From positions 1 to 20,758 of the forward strand of contig CAYIPT010000012.1 in NCBI GenBank assembly GCA_964365465.1: 20,758 bases of DNA. Direction: 5' to 3'. The stretch's first letter is position 1. Every line of letters begins with the position of its first letter. The position numbers and the translations under genes were made by a program. The notes below the pieces were generated by a model. It was not told the DNA's origin and made no database searches. It saw nothing but the letters and a program-made list of their open reading frames with translations. The DNA comes from WO2-35-19 sp964365465. Lineage in GTDB: Bacteria > Patescibacteriota > Minisyncoccia > Phycocordibacterales > WO2-35-19. Of this stretch, positions 1 through 6,337 are shown piece after piece.

Positions 1-122
1 ATAAATCTTTTGGGTTGTTGCTACGGCCGGAAATTTCCGCGCTTCTTATGTCAGCTTCATCAATCATTGTCGCTTCAAATGCCGTTTTATTAAAAAGAGT
101 GGGATCTAAATTAAAATTATAA
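1..122 (+). CDS. Heavy-metal (copper-type) P1B ATPase, C-terminal end only
   Basis: Only the last 39 codons are present, read from base 3 to the TAA at 120-122. The peptide has the form GLLLRPEISALLMSAS followed by SIIVASNAVLLKR. This matches the last two membrane helices and short basic tail of CopA/CadA-like P1B ATPases, where a PE-x-A-x-x-MS-x-SS-x-x-V-x-x-NA-x-x-L pattern closes the protein. Such pumps export Cu+, Ag+ or other soft metals at the cost of ATP. The metal-binding CPC motif and catalytic domains lie outside the window, so the metal is inferred. The next gene starts 4 bases after the stop, which suggests co-transcription. An overlapping minus-strand frame is also open but has no family resemblance. 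Confidence 0.72.
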   Translation, partial: KSFGLLLRPEISALLMSASSIIVASNAVLLKRVGSKLKL

Positions 123-126
123 AAAC

Positions 127-780
127 ATGACATCGGGAGCTTATGGAAATTGGGGATTGGTAATATTGAATGTGGCGATATTCGTTATCTTCGCTTTTAG
201 TTTTACACACCCCAAAACAAAAAGAGACTGGAGATCATTTGGAGCTTTTTCGGCATTTATCGTGGCTCTCTTTACAGAAATGTATGGTTTCCCTTTAACG
301 ATTTATTTTCTTTCGGGTTGGCTTACCAAGTGGATTCCTGGGTTTGACCCTTTTACTCATAATTCCGGACATATCTTGGAAGACTTGTTTGGTTGGGGTG
401 GCGATCCTCACTTTGGACCATTCCACATCGCAAGCTATATTCTAATCGTCTTTGGATTCAGTTTGCTCGCCAATTCATGGAAAGTTCTTTATGAGAGCCG
501 GCGTAATCACATTCTTGCAGTTACCGGTCCTTATGCGCGTATTCGCCACCCTCAATATGTCGGATTCGTGATTATTATGTTCGGATTTCTTTTGCAGTGG
601 CCGACCATACTCACAGTCATTATGTTTCCGATTCTGTTATGGGTTTATACTCGTCTCGCTTACAGAGAAGAAAGAGAAATGGAAAAAGAATTCAGAGATG
701 AGTATCAAAAATATAAACAGATAACACCCGCTTTTATTCCTCGCTTTAAAGATAAAAAGATGGTATCATCAAACACATAA
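127..780 (+). CDS. Isoprenylcysteine carboxyl methyltransferase-like (ICMT/PEMT family) membrane protein
   Basis: This is a 217-residue polytopic protein with hydrophobic segments near residues 10-27, 39-65, 101-118 and 146-175. The C-terminal half carries the family signature: GPYARIRHPQYVG at 134-146, the EE-x-x-M-x-x-EF segment at 181-189, and the P-x-x-IPR end at 201-206. These form the S-adenosylmethionine site in ICMT/phospholipid methyltransferase enzymes. Bacterial members have mostly unproven substrates, and small ones are often found near metal-resistance genes. Here the gene follows the P1B ATPase by 4 bases and precedes the next gene by 4 bases. No Shine-Dalgarno is visible. The family call is firm; the substrate (a lipid or a modified thiol) is unknown. 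Confidence 0.83.
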   Translation: MTSGAYGNWGLVILNVAIFVIFAFSFTHPKTKRDWRSFGAFSAFIVALFTEMYGFPLTIYFLSGWLTKWIPGFDPFTHNSGHILEDLFGWGGDPHFGPFHIASYILIVFGFSLLANSWKVLYESRRNHILAVTGPYARIRHPQYVGFVIIMFGFLLQWPTILTVIMFPILLWVYTRLAYREEREMEKEFRDEYQKYKQITPAFIPRFKDKKMVSSNT

Positions 781-784
781 TATT

Positions 785-1186
785 ATGAAGCGAATTTTGC
801 CTTTAATTCTAATAATAAGTTTGTTTGGAATGGCTTTCCTCGGGTCAGCACTTATGGTAATGGATCAAAACCACAGTGGCAGCTGTATAGCTTCTGAAGC
901 TATAGGTACAGATTGCCCCACCAGTATAGCCGCTTTCACTTTCCACCACGTTGATGCTCTTCGTTCTATCATGACAAGTTTAATCGCCCCTCTTTCAAAC
1001 TCACTCATTGCTCTCAGCCTTTTGTTAGTAGTGTTTGCTTTGGTTTTTATATTTTCAAAAGACCTGTACCAACCAAATTTCAATTTCCCACAAAGAAGGG
1101 TTCAAGATTTGGAAATCAGCTCATCTTACGGCAAACAAAAAATATTCTCTTGGCTCTCTCTTTTTGAGTTAAGTCCTGCAATATAA
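785..1186 (+). CDS. Small two-helix membrane protein with Cys/His-containing external loop
   Basis: I do not recognise a named family for these 133 residues. An N-terminal hydrophobic segment (about 4-26) is followed by a loop with H30, C34 and C44 in the pattern H-x3-C-x9-CP, then an FHH motif near 53-55. A second hydrophobic helix lies at about 70-91, followed by a polar tail. The layout would place the Cys/His loop outside the membrane, and thiols plus histidines suggest metal binding or disulfide exchange. The gene lies in a tight run with the ATPase and methyltransferase genes and is followed by two hairpins before ccdA. Its function is inferred from context only. Confidence 0.7.
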   Translation: MKRILPLILIISLFGMAFLGSALMVMDQNHSGSCIASEAIGTDCPTSIAAFTFHHVDALRSIMTSLIAPLSNSLIALSLLLVVFALVFIFSKDLYQPNFNFPQRRVQDLEISSSYGKQKIFSWLSLFELSPAI

Positions 1187-1190
1187 TCCG

Positions 1191-1222
1191 GCACGAATCA
1201 GCTTAATTAAGCTTTTTCGTGC
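1191..1222 (+). terminator. Hairpin downstream of the small membrane-protein gene
   Basis: GCACGAA (1191-1197) pairs perfectly with TTCGTGC (1216-1222). The interior contains the palindrome AGCTTAATTAAGCT, so the whole element can fold as one long stem. No clean T-tract follows, so it may be an attenuator or mRNA-processing or stability element rather than a full terminator. Confidence 0.5.
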
Positions 1223-1227
1223 TGTTC

Positions 1228-1256
1228 AATATCCCATCTCTGGGATATTTCTATTT
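1228..1256 (+). terminator. Hairpin plus T-rich tail before ccdA
   Basis: AATATCCC (1228-1235) pairs with GGGATATT (1242-1249) around a 6-base loop, followed by TCTATTT. This is a second stem-loop directly after the 1191-1222 hairpin and 32 bases before the ccdA start. It looks like a weak intrinsic terminator or attenuator that would split the island into two transcription segments. Confidence 0.5.
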
Positions 1257-1287
1257 ACTAATAAAATTATTAGCTTACAGAAAAATT

Positions 1288-2151
1288 ATGGAAATCCTCG
1301 TAGGAACATCGCTTGTGGCAGCTTTCGTGGCCGGAGTGGCTGCGCTTTTTGCCCCATGTTGCATAACCGTACTATTGCCATCGTATCTGGCAAATATCTT
1401 CAAAGAAAAATACAAAATTTTCTTTATGACTTTTGTATTCTTTTTAGGTGTGGCTACGGTATTTATTCCAATTGGTCTGGGAGCATCGTTCTTGGCTCAA
1501 GCATTCAGCAAATACCACAACCAAATATTTACAGCAGGCGGCATATTTCTAATCATTCTTGGGTTGTCTATGCTCTTTGGTAAAAAATTCACCACTCCAA
1601 CTTCTGTTCGCGATGGAATGAAAAAGAATGTCTCCTCCATATACCTGTTGGGTATATTCTCTGCTATTGCCACCACTTGCTGCGCTCCCGTTTTGGCTGG
1701 TGTTTTAGCTCTCTCTGTGGCAAGTGGCACGATATTGTGGGGAGTGATATACACTCTGGCTTATGTACTGGGCATGACCTTGCCCCTTTTCCTCATCGCC
1801 GCGTTTCTTGATAAATACAACCTTACTGACAAAATCAAGAACGCAAAGAAAATCGTCAAAATGGGAATCGGAAATTGGCAATGGCGTATTACCATCTCAG
1901 AACTTATTTCCAGTCTGATATTTCTTCTTATGGGCGTTTACATAACTTATCTTGCTTTTGTAGACAAGTTGTCCATGCGCTCCGATTATCAATTGGAAAT
2001 GAACATCTATAACGCTAAGTTCATCACTGCCATTCAGGGCTATGTAAAACTTCTCCCTGAGTACGTGTGGGCTCTTATCTTTATAGGAATTGTCTCTTAT
2101 ATGACTTACAAATTTATCAAACTAAGTAAAAATCAAAACAATGAAAAATAG
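1288..2151 (+). CDS. ccdA: CcdA/DsbD-type transmembrane thiol-disulfide transporter with vicinal cysteines
   Basis: This is a 287-residue polytopic membrane protein of the CcdA/DsbD-beta family, which carries electrons from cytoplasmic thioredoxin across the membrane to extracytoplasmic thiols. The two signature cysteine sites are FAPCC-x6-P (C24, C25) in the first helix and ATTCCAPV (C131, C132) in the fourth. Both have a double cysteine where canonical CcdA has a single one. I chose the ATG at 1288; an upstream GTG at 1219 would add 23 residues encoded by the hairpin region. The 3' end overlaps the redoxin gene by 11 bases, suggesting translational coupling. The cytoplasmic reductant could be the thioredoxin-reductase system encoded at 11040-11993. 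Confidence 0.85.
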   Translation: MEILVGTSLVAAFVAGVAALFAPCCITVLLPSYLANIFKEKYKIFFMTFVFFLGVATVFIPIGLGASFLAQAFSKYHNQIFTAGGIFLIILGLSMLFGKKFTTPTSVRDGMKKNVSSIYLLGIFSAIATTCCAPVLAGVLALSVASGTILWGVIYTLAYVLGMTLPLFLIAAFLDKYNLTDKIKNAKKIVKMGIGNWQWRITISELISSLIFLLMGVYITYLAFVDKLSMRSDYQLEMNIYNAKFITAIQGYVKLLPEYVWALIFIGIVSYMTYKFIKLSKNQNNEK

Positions 2152-2821
2152 AGAAAAAAATGAAAGTAAATTTAGAGAATATTTACCGTTTTTGACTGCA
2201 CTGCTTTTTGTAGTTGGCGTTGGAGGTCTCGGATTCTTTCTGTATAGGACTTCTCCGCCGACAGCTCAATCAGCCGGAACAAATACCGCCTCCCAGGATA
2301 TGGCCAGTCATCATGGCGGAGGAGGAACTACTGTTGCAAATAACGAAACGTTAAATGCGTTAGTTGGTAAACCTCTACCGGACATTCAACTGAGTGATAA
2401 AGACGGCAAAGTATACACTGCGGCGAACTTCAAAGGAAAAGACACGGTCCTGTTCTTTAACGAAGGGCTTATGTGCTATCCGGCCTGTTGGAACCAAATA
2501 GCGGCATTTGGAAGTGATGCAAGATTTAACACTTCCGATATCCAAGCTATTTCGGTCGTGGTCGATTCCGCAAAAGATTGGAAAACGGCAATAGCTAAAA
2601 TGCCTCAGCTTGCCAAAGCAACTACCATGTTTGACACGGGCGCTAGTGCTTCCAAACAGCTCGGCCTGTTAACCACGGCTTCCTCAATGCACAAAGGGTC
2701 ATTGCCTGGGCACACATATGTAGTGATTGATAAGGAGGGCATCGTTAGGTATGTATCCGATGATCCCAATATGGCTATAGCAAACGATTCAATCTTCAAC
2801 AAAATTGCAGAATTAAATTAA
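2141..2821 (+). CDS. Membrane-anchored redoxin (AhpC/TSA, thioredoxin fold)
   Basis: These 226 residues have an N-terminal anchor (about 14-35), a Ser/Gly/His-rich linker (40-68, with an HHGGGG run) and a peroxiredoxin/redoxin domain (about 75-224). The active region is FFNEGLMCYPACWNQ, with C112 and C116 spaced C-x3-C rather than the C-x2-C of thioredoxin. The later GHTYVVIDKEG strand is typical of the AhpC/TSA fold. The domain faces outward, so it is the natural electron acceptor for the overlapping CcdA. It may act as a thiol peroxidase, a disulfide reductase or a metal-thiol chaperone; the linker histidines could bind metal. The fold is clear, the reaction is not. Confidence 0.82.
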   Translation: MKNREKNESKFREYLPFLTALLFVVGVGGLGFFLYRTSPPTAQSAGTNTASQDMASHHGGGGTTVANNETLNALVGKPLPDIQLSDKDGKVYTAANFKGKDTVLFFNEGLMCYPACWNQIAAFGSDARFNTSDIQAISVVVDSAKDWKTAIAKMPQLAKATTMFDTGASASKQLGLLTTASSMHKGSLPGHTYVVIDKEGIVRYVSDDPNMAIANDSIFNKIAELN

Positions 2822-2833
2822 CCGAAAAATACT

Positions 2834-3325
2834 ATGGACAAAAAACCAACAATGGACGAGCTTGTAGAAAAAATAAACAAGTTGAAAGCCAAAGGAGAAA
2901 TTGACCTCTCTATGGAGGAAGATTTGAGCATAGCTGTTATGAATTTGATTAGTCTGGAAGAGCACTTCTATTTTACCGGTCAAAAAACCGGCAAGAGCGA
3001 ATATTTCGACTTGCTCGGCGAAATCAGAGAAATCAGAAAGCAGCTTATGGCTAAAATGATTGACCAGCACGAGGGAGAAACTTGGTGCATAACCAAACAC
3101 CTGCTTTCTACCACCATGCGATTGATAGAAGTGGGAACCAAACTGCAATCAACCGGCAAAAAAGATGAAGCCGAGGATATGTTTAAAAAGGCATATCATA
3201 TTTACTCTCTTTTTTGGGGACTTCGGCTCAAATTAATAGACGTGTCTGAACTAAAAAACAAATCAGACAAACCAGACACGGTTGAAGACATTATTAGCAA
3301 ATTAGTAGATTGTTGCAAAGAATAA
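2834..3325 (+). CDS. Helical cysteine-containing protein of unknown function
   Basis: I do not recognise a characterised family. The 163 residues are almost entirely predicted alpha-helical and charged, with no signal peptide or membrane segment, so the protein is probably cytoplasmic. Cysteines are few but placed suggestively: C85 in HEGETWCITKHLL (with flanking H79 and H89) and a vicinal pair C160-C161 three residues from the end. The gene follows the redoxin gene by 12 bases and precedes the CCGN-motif gene by 28 bases, so it belongs to the same unit. A soft-metal sensor, chaperone or thiol partner is possible but unproven. Confidence 0.65.
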   Translation: MDKKPTMDELVEKINKLKAKGEIDLSMEEDLSIAVMNLISLEEHFYFTGQKTGKSEYFDLLGEIREIRKQLMAKMIDQHEGETWCITKHLLSTTMRLIEVGTKLQSTGKKDEAEDMFKKAYHIYSLFWGLRLKLIDVSELKNKSDKPDTVEDIISKLVDCCKE

Positions 3326-3327
3326 TC

Positions 3328-3345
3328 TCTCGACTTCGCTCGAGA
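3328..3345. repeat. Short palindrome before the CCGN-motif gene
   Basis: TCTCGA (3328-3333), loop CTTCGC, then TCGAGA (3340-3345), followed by an A-rich run up to the ATG at 3354. It contains the CTTCGC core seen in other small repeats of this window (14500-14527 and 18727-18743). Confidence 0.45.
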
Positions 3346-3353
3346 TAAAAAAC

Positions 3354-4361
3354 ATGGAAAACAAAAATTTTGAAAACGATGTACCTCAAAAAAGCAAATC
3401 GTTTGAGATACCGATACCGGTAGCAATTATCATCGCTGGAGCCTTACTCGCCGGGGCTTTGATGTATAACAACTGGATAAATATTCCGGGCACTCAGCAA
3501 AAAGCGATTGTGGCCCAAAGTAAAGCAGAGCAAGTGCAGAAAACAGAATTGGAAAAGGAAATCCTGCCTGTCGCAGGAGTAGAGTTGCCAGTGACTTGGG
3601 GCGACCTTGGTAAAAAATTGATAAGTGCCGGGGTCATTGATGAGCAAAAATTCAAAGATGTTTACTCAGGCCAATTTACGGACGAATATCAAAAGTTATT
3701 GACCGGAAATAATGAAAGCAAAATCATAATCAACGACAATAATGCTGGGTATCTTCTAAACCTGTTTTGGGCTCTGGGTCTTTCAAACGGAAACGAAATA
3801 CTGAATGATCCAAAGGAAATGAAAAATCCGCAATACAGAGGAGCGGCCAATTTCGCCTCTACTGGAGGATGGACTGTCGCGGTAGGCAGCGCAATGGACC
3901 ATTACAACAGGCACTTATTCTTCCAATTGACTCTAGAGCAGCAAGCTTTGGTGGACAAAATTTCCAGAGGAGTTTACAGACCATGTTGTGGAAATTCAAC
4001 TCATTTTCCAGATTGCAATCATGGTATGGCCATGCTCGGCCTCTTGGAGCTCATGGCTTCTCAGGGGGCAAGCGAACAGGATATGTGGAAAGCAGCCCTG
4101 GCAGTTAATTCTTATTGGTTCCCAGACACCTACCTAACCATAGCTACTTATATGAAAGGAAAAGGCGTTGAATGGAAAGACGTAAACCCGCAAGAAATTT
4201 TAGGAGCAAATTATTCTAGCGGCCAAGGGTTTGCAAGAATTTCAGCACAAGTAGCTCCGGTATCTGGGTCAAGAAGCGGGGGCGGATGCGGTATTGGTTC
4301 CGGTGCAGCAGCAGAAACAGTGTCACAGCCACAGAGAAAACAGAGCGGCTGCGGGTTATAA
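3354..4361 (+). CDS. Anchored extracytoplasmic protein with CCGN-H-C-H motif
   Basis: These 335 residues have one N-terminal membrane helix (about 20-38) and then an extracytoplasmic domain. The striking part is YRPCCGNSTHFPDCNHG (208-224), with C211, C212, H217, C221 and H223, followed by GMAMLGLLELMASQGAS, which looks like a conserved helix. H183 and H187 in MDHYNRH may also contribute. The C-terminal tail is Gly/Ser/Gln-rich with two isolated cysteines (GGGCGIG and SGCGL). This density of Cys and His on an exported domain points to metal binding or a thiol-redox role and fits the CcdA/redoxin neighbours. I cannot assign a named family; it is probably the most novel protein in the window. 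Confidence 0.72.
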   Translation: MENKNFENDVPQKSKSFEIPIPVAIIIAGALLAGALMYNNWINIPGTQQKAIVAQSKAEQVQKTELEKEILPVAGVELPVTWGDLGKKLISAGVIDEQKFKDVYSGQFTDEYQKLLTGNNESKIIINDNNAGYLLNLFWALGLSNGNEILNDPKEMKNPQYRGAANFASTGGWTVAVGSAMDHYNRHLFFQLTLEQQALVDKISRGVYRPCCGNSTHFPDCNHGMAMLGLLELMASQGASEQDMWKAALAVNSYWFPDTYLTIATYMKGKGVEWKDVNPQEILGANYSSGQGFARISAQVAPVSGSRSGGGCGIGSGAAAETVSQPQRKQSGCGL

Positions 4362-4407
4362 AATTTATTAATTAAGAATAAACAAATTAATTAAGCGAAA
4401 ATAAAAT

Positions 4408-4668
4408 ATGGACACAATAATCAGAGATAAGGACCAAGAAAACCAAAAACCGTCGAGGATTAGAGAATCAAAGTTTCCCATTATTGCCATTGGTATTGCG
4501 GTAGTAGTTATCCTTGCGAGCCTTCAGTATTCAAAAGGTATCCTTGTCGCGGCTACAGTCAACGGAAGTCCCATAAGCAGATTATCTGTAATAGGAAAAC
4601 TGGAAGAGCAAGCGGGGCAAAGATGCCCTTTGACATATTATTTCAGGGCCAAAAAGGCGTTGACATAA
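4408..4668 (+). pseudogene. Truncated SurA-like (parvulin-type) chaperone N-terminus
   Basis: The 86-codon frame has a polar N-terminus, one membrane helix (about 22-45) and then LVAATVNGSPISRLSV plus IGKLEEQAGQ. This is the start of SurA/PrsA-type N-terminal chaperone domains (consensus VNG-x-PI-x-R at the first helix). Similarity stops after that Q, and the last residues are unrelated and run antisense into the 3' end of the next gene with a 31-base overlap. A complete SurA/PrsA homologue has a few hundred residues, so the rest of the gene is missing. I read this as a remnant left by a deletion or recombination near 4620-4637; expression as a short anchored peptide cannot be excluded. Confidence 0.62.
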
Positions 4669-5804
4669 TGCACGGCTATGCCTCCAAAGTTTGATTGAGG
4701 GCTGAAGGCGGCGTTGATTTTTTCTATTTCCTTGAAGAGATAATTTTTGGAAGTGCCGTGGAATGTAATGTAAGGTGGAGGCACATCGCCGGTCTCTTGG
4801 GCTATTATTATTTTGGTGTCGTATGAGCCGCGCTTGGCAGTCCGCATTTCATTTTTTGAAATTTCTATCGCCCCGTCTTCGCCCTCGGCAAAATTTCTGT
4901 AAGACATAACAATAATTGAGCTGTCCGGCCTTTTATCCAAAATATTCAGCAAATGCCCAAAAGTGTAATCTTTTTTCCCGTTGTATGAAAATTTTGGAGT
5001 CGCATTATCTTTTCCGTCATAAAAATCGGGCACAACGACGGAAAATTTAAGGGTGCTGGCGGCCATAAAATATTCCGTTCGGTCTATCAGTTCAACAAAA
5101 TTTTTAAGAACGGAAGAAGGGTCTTTTTTGTATGATTCTAAAAGATACGGCTCAACATCATATTGGAAGCCCCTGAATTTATTCTTATGTTCGGCATTAA
5201 AATTCTTGACATAATTTATAACAGCAAAGGCCTTGTATTCATTGCCGTCTTCCGCCCAATTTCGCCAGCCGGCTTCGGCGTCAACCACAATGCCTTTTTT
5301 ATTGGCGCGAATAATAAAGTCCTCCAATTTTTGAGAAAATAATTCTTTTTGTCTTTCTCTTTCCGGCCCCTTCGGCATTGTAAAAATATCCAGATAAGTG
5401 TCAATGGAAACATACATAGCATTCACTCCGTTTGTTTTGGCATCGGAAAGAACCGACTCCGTATATTCCGGCGTCATCTGCATAATGGGCGTCCAAATCC
5501 AACTGCCGTATTCTCTAACCTCCCCCTTTTTTGCCGACAACTTAAAAAACTTAACGGCCCTGATTGCTGCCGCGATTTGGTTTTGAAAAAAAGATGATTT
5601 TGGACTCGCATCAAAAGCGATATTTTTAAATTGGGAATCGGCAACAACTGCGTTTCTGGTTATGTATTTGTCTGAATATTGAGATATTTGAGCGTCTACT
5701 GAATTGCGGTGGGGGACTGGCGTCTCATTACCTCTTAAAACAAAAACTAAAACCACCACTGCAAGACTGCAAACGAATATTGTACTTCCAATTTTATTTC
5801 TCAT
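4638..5804 (-). CDS. Membrane-anchored TIM-barrel protein, glycoside-hydrolase-like
   Basis: These 388 residues have an N-terminal signal anchor (about 6-24) and then a TIM-barrel-like domain. Successive strand motifs are visible: GSWIWTP, VNAMYVSID, KGIVVDAE, RGFQYDVEPY, LKFSVVVPDFY, SIIVMSYRN, TKIIIAQET and FGGIAVHYV. The acidic strand-4 motif QYDVEPY and the VMSYR and AVHYV strands recall GH18-like barrels, so a cell-surface glycan-binding or glycan-hydrolysing role is likely. The canonical GH18 DxxDxDxE is not present, so catalysis is uncertain. It is convergent with the metal/thiol island. A TATAAT box (complement of 5812-5817) lies so close to the ATG that the transcript is probably leaderless. 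Confidence 0.68.
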   Translation of the reverse strand: MRNKIGSTIFVCSLAVVVLVFVLRGNETPVPHRNSVDAQISQYSDKYITRNAVVADSQFKNIAFDASPKSSFFQNQIAAAIRAVKFFKLSAKKGEVREYGSWIWTPIMQMTPEYTESVLSDAKTNGVNAMYVSIDTYLDIFTMPKGPERERQKELFSQKLEDFIIRANKKGIVVDAEAGWRNWAEDGNEYKAFAVINYVKNFNAEHKNKFRGFQYDVEPYLLESYKKDPSSVLKNFVELIDRTEYFMAASTLKFSVVVPDFYDGKDNATPKFSYNGKKDYTFGHLLNILDKRPDSSIIVMSYRNFAEGEDGAIEISKNEMRTAKRGSYDTKIIIAQETGDVPPPYITFHGTSKNYLFKEIEKINAAFSPQSNFGGIAVHYVNAFLALK

Positions 5805-5811
5805 TCCATTT

Positions 5812-5817
5812 ATTATA
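5812..5817 (-). promoter_or_regulatory. -10 box for the TIM-barrel gene, probable leaderless start
   Basis: On the minus strand TATAAT ends 7 bases before the ATG at 5804, so transcription would begin at or next to the start codon. The expected -35 position falls inside the adjoining palindrome (5818-5857). Confidence 0.5.
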
Positions 5818-5857
5818 CCTCACCCCCGACCCCTCTCCTAGATGCAGGAGAGGGGAG
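5818..5857. repeat. GC-rich palindromic repeat, CCTCACCCC type
   Basis: CCCCTCTCCT (5830-5839), loop AGATGC, AGGAGAGGGG (5846-5855), preceded by CCTCACCCCCGA. The same architecture (CCTC-x-ACCCC lead plus a CCCTCTCC/GGAGAGGG stem) recurs at 7405-7459 and, inverted, at 9353-9388. It lies between the TIM-barrel promoter and tRNA-Val. Confidence 0.75.
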
Positions 5858-5896
5858 AAGTGTCTAAATTTTATTTTTCTGATATATTTAAATTAT

Positions 5897-5969
5897 GCGC
5901 GGTTAGCTCAGTTGGTAGAGCGCGTCTTTGACGTAGACGAGGCCACAGGTTCAAGCCCTGTACCGCGCA
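5897..5969 (+). tRNA. tRNA-Val (anticodon GAC)
   Basis: A complete cloverleaf can be drawn by hand. Acceptor GCGCGGT (5897-5903) pairs with ACCGCGC (5962-5968). D stem is GCTC/GAGC. Anticodon stem CGTCT/AGACG encloses the loop TTGACGT, giving anticodon GAC at 5930-5932. The variable loop is AGGCC. T arm is ACAGG-TTCAAGC-CCTGT, and the discriminator base is A. The 3' CCA is not encoded. GAC decodes GUC and GUU valine codons. Confidence 0.96.
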
Positions 5970-5983
5970 CAAATCAGTATTTC

Positions 5984-6021
5984 AAAAGGACAATGTTGCA
6001 AAATAATAATTTTGTCCTTTT
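5984..6021 (+). terminator. Hairpin downstream of tRNA-Val
   Basis: AAAAGGACAA (5984-5993) pairs perfectly with TTGTCCTTTT (6012-6021). A 10-bp stem 15 bases after the tRNA, ending in a T-run, is a good candidate terminator or 3' processing structure. Confidence 0.6.
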
Positions 6022-6045
6022 CGGTTTAATCAAATTTTTGGGGCT

Positions 6046-6071
6046 AAAATGGTTATCTAAAAGCCATTTTT
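6046..6071 (+). terminator. Second hairpin with T-tract
   Basis: AAAATGG (6046-6052) pairs with CCATTTT (6064-6070), followed by T. GGCT (6042-6045) and AGCC (6062-6065) offer an alternative pairing. It may act as a back-up terminator or as the first arm of the downstream leader. Confidence 0.4.
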
Positions 6072-6104
6072 AATAGTTGGGGATAACTATTTTGCTTATT
6101 AAAA

Positions 6105-6337
6105 TTAGAGCGAGTAATCTGAACCTGAGTACTAAAACCTCGCGCCAGGTGTCACATATTGACAGCCGGTCGAATGCAACGCGGGATGAAAGTTATGTTC
6201 TTTAGAAAATTATTAGCCAATCGATATGAATCCCGTTAGAAGTCGCGGGAATCAAGATCGAGAAATCATTATAAAAATTAATTTTGAGTAGAGGGAGAAT
6301 AACTTTATTAGTTATGATTCCCTACTTCTAACGGGAT
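6105..6337 (+). promoter_or_regulatory. Structured leader of the surface-fibre operon
   Basis: This is the gene-free stretch before the TasA-like gene. A structured block lies at about 6123-6185: CC-CGCG (6138-6144, one bulge) can pair with CGCGGG (6180-6185) around TGTCA-CATAT-TGACA (6150-6164). ACCTG (6123-6127) can alternatively pair with CAGGT (6146-6150). Downstream, ATCCCGTTAGAAGT (6230-6243) is the exact reverse complement of ACTTCTAACGGGAT (6324-6337), which contains the first two bases of the ATG at 6336. Inside lies an imperfect hairpin (GGGAGAATAACT and its partner, 6292-6322). Folding of the outer repeat would mask the start codon, suggesting translational control. No known riboswitch class was recognised. 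Confidence 0.5.

Noticed and set aside
1..133. Minus-strand open frame (MSCFYNFNLDPTLFN...) across the window start
   Set aside because: It mirrors the plus-strand frame whose translation fits the C-terminus of P1B ATPases, and it shows no family resemblance itself.
1219..1287. Upstream GTG extension of ccdA
   Set aside because: The added 23 residues are encoded by hairpin sequence and precede a CcdA-like N-terminus beginning at ATG 1288.
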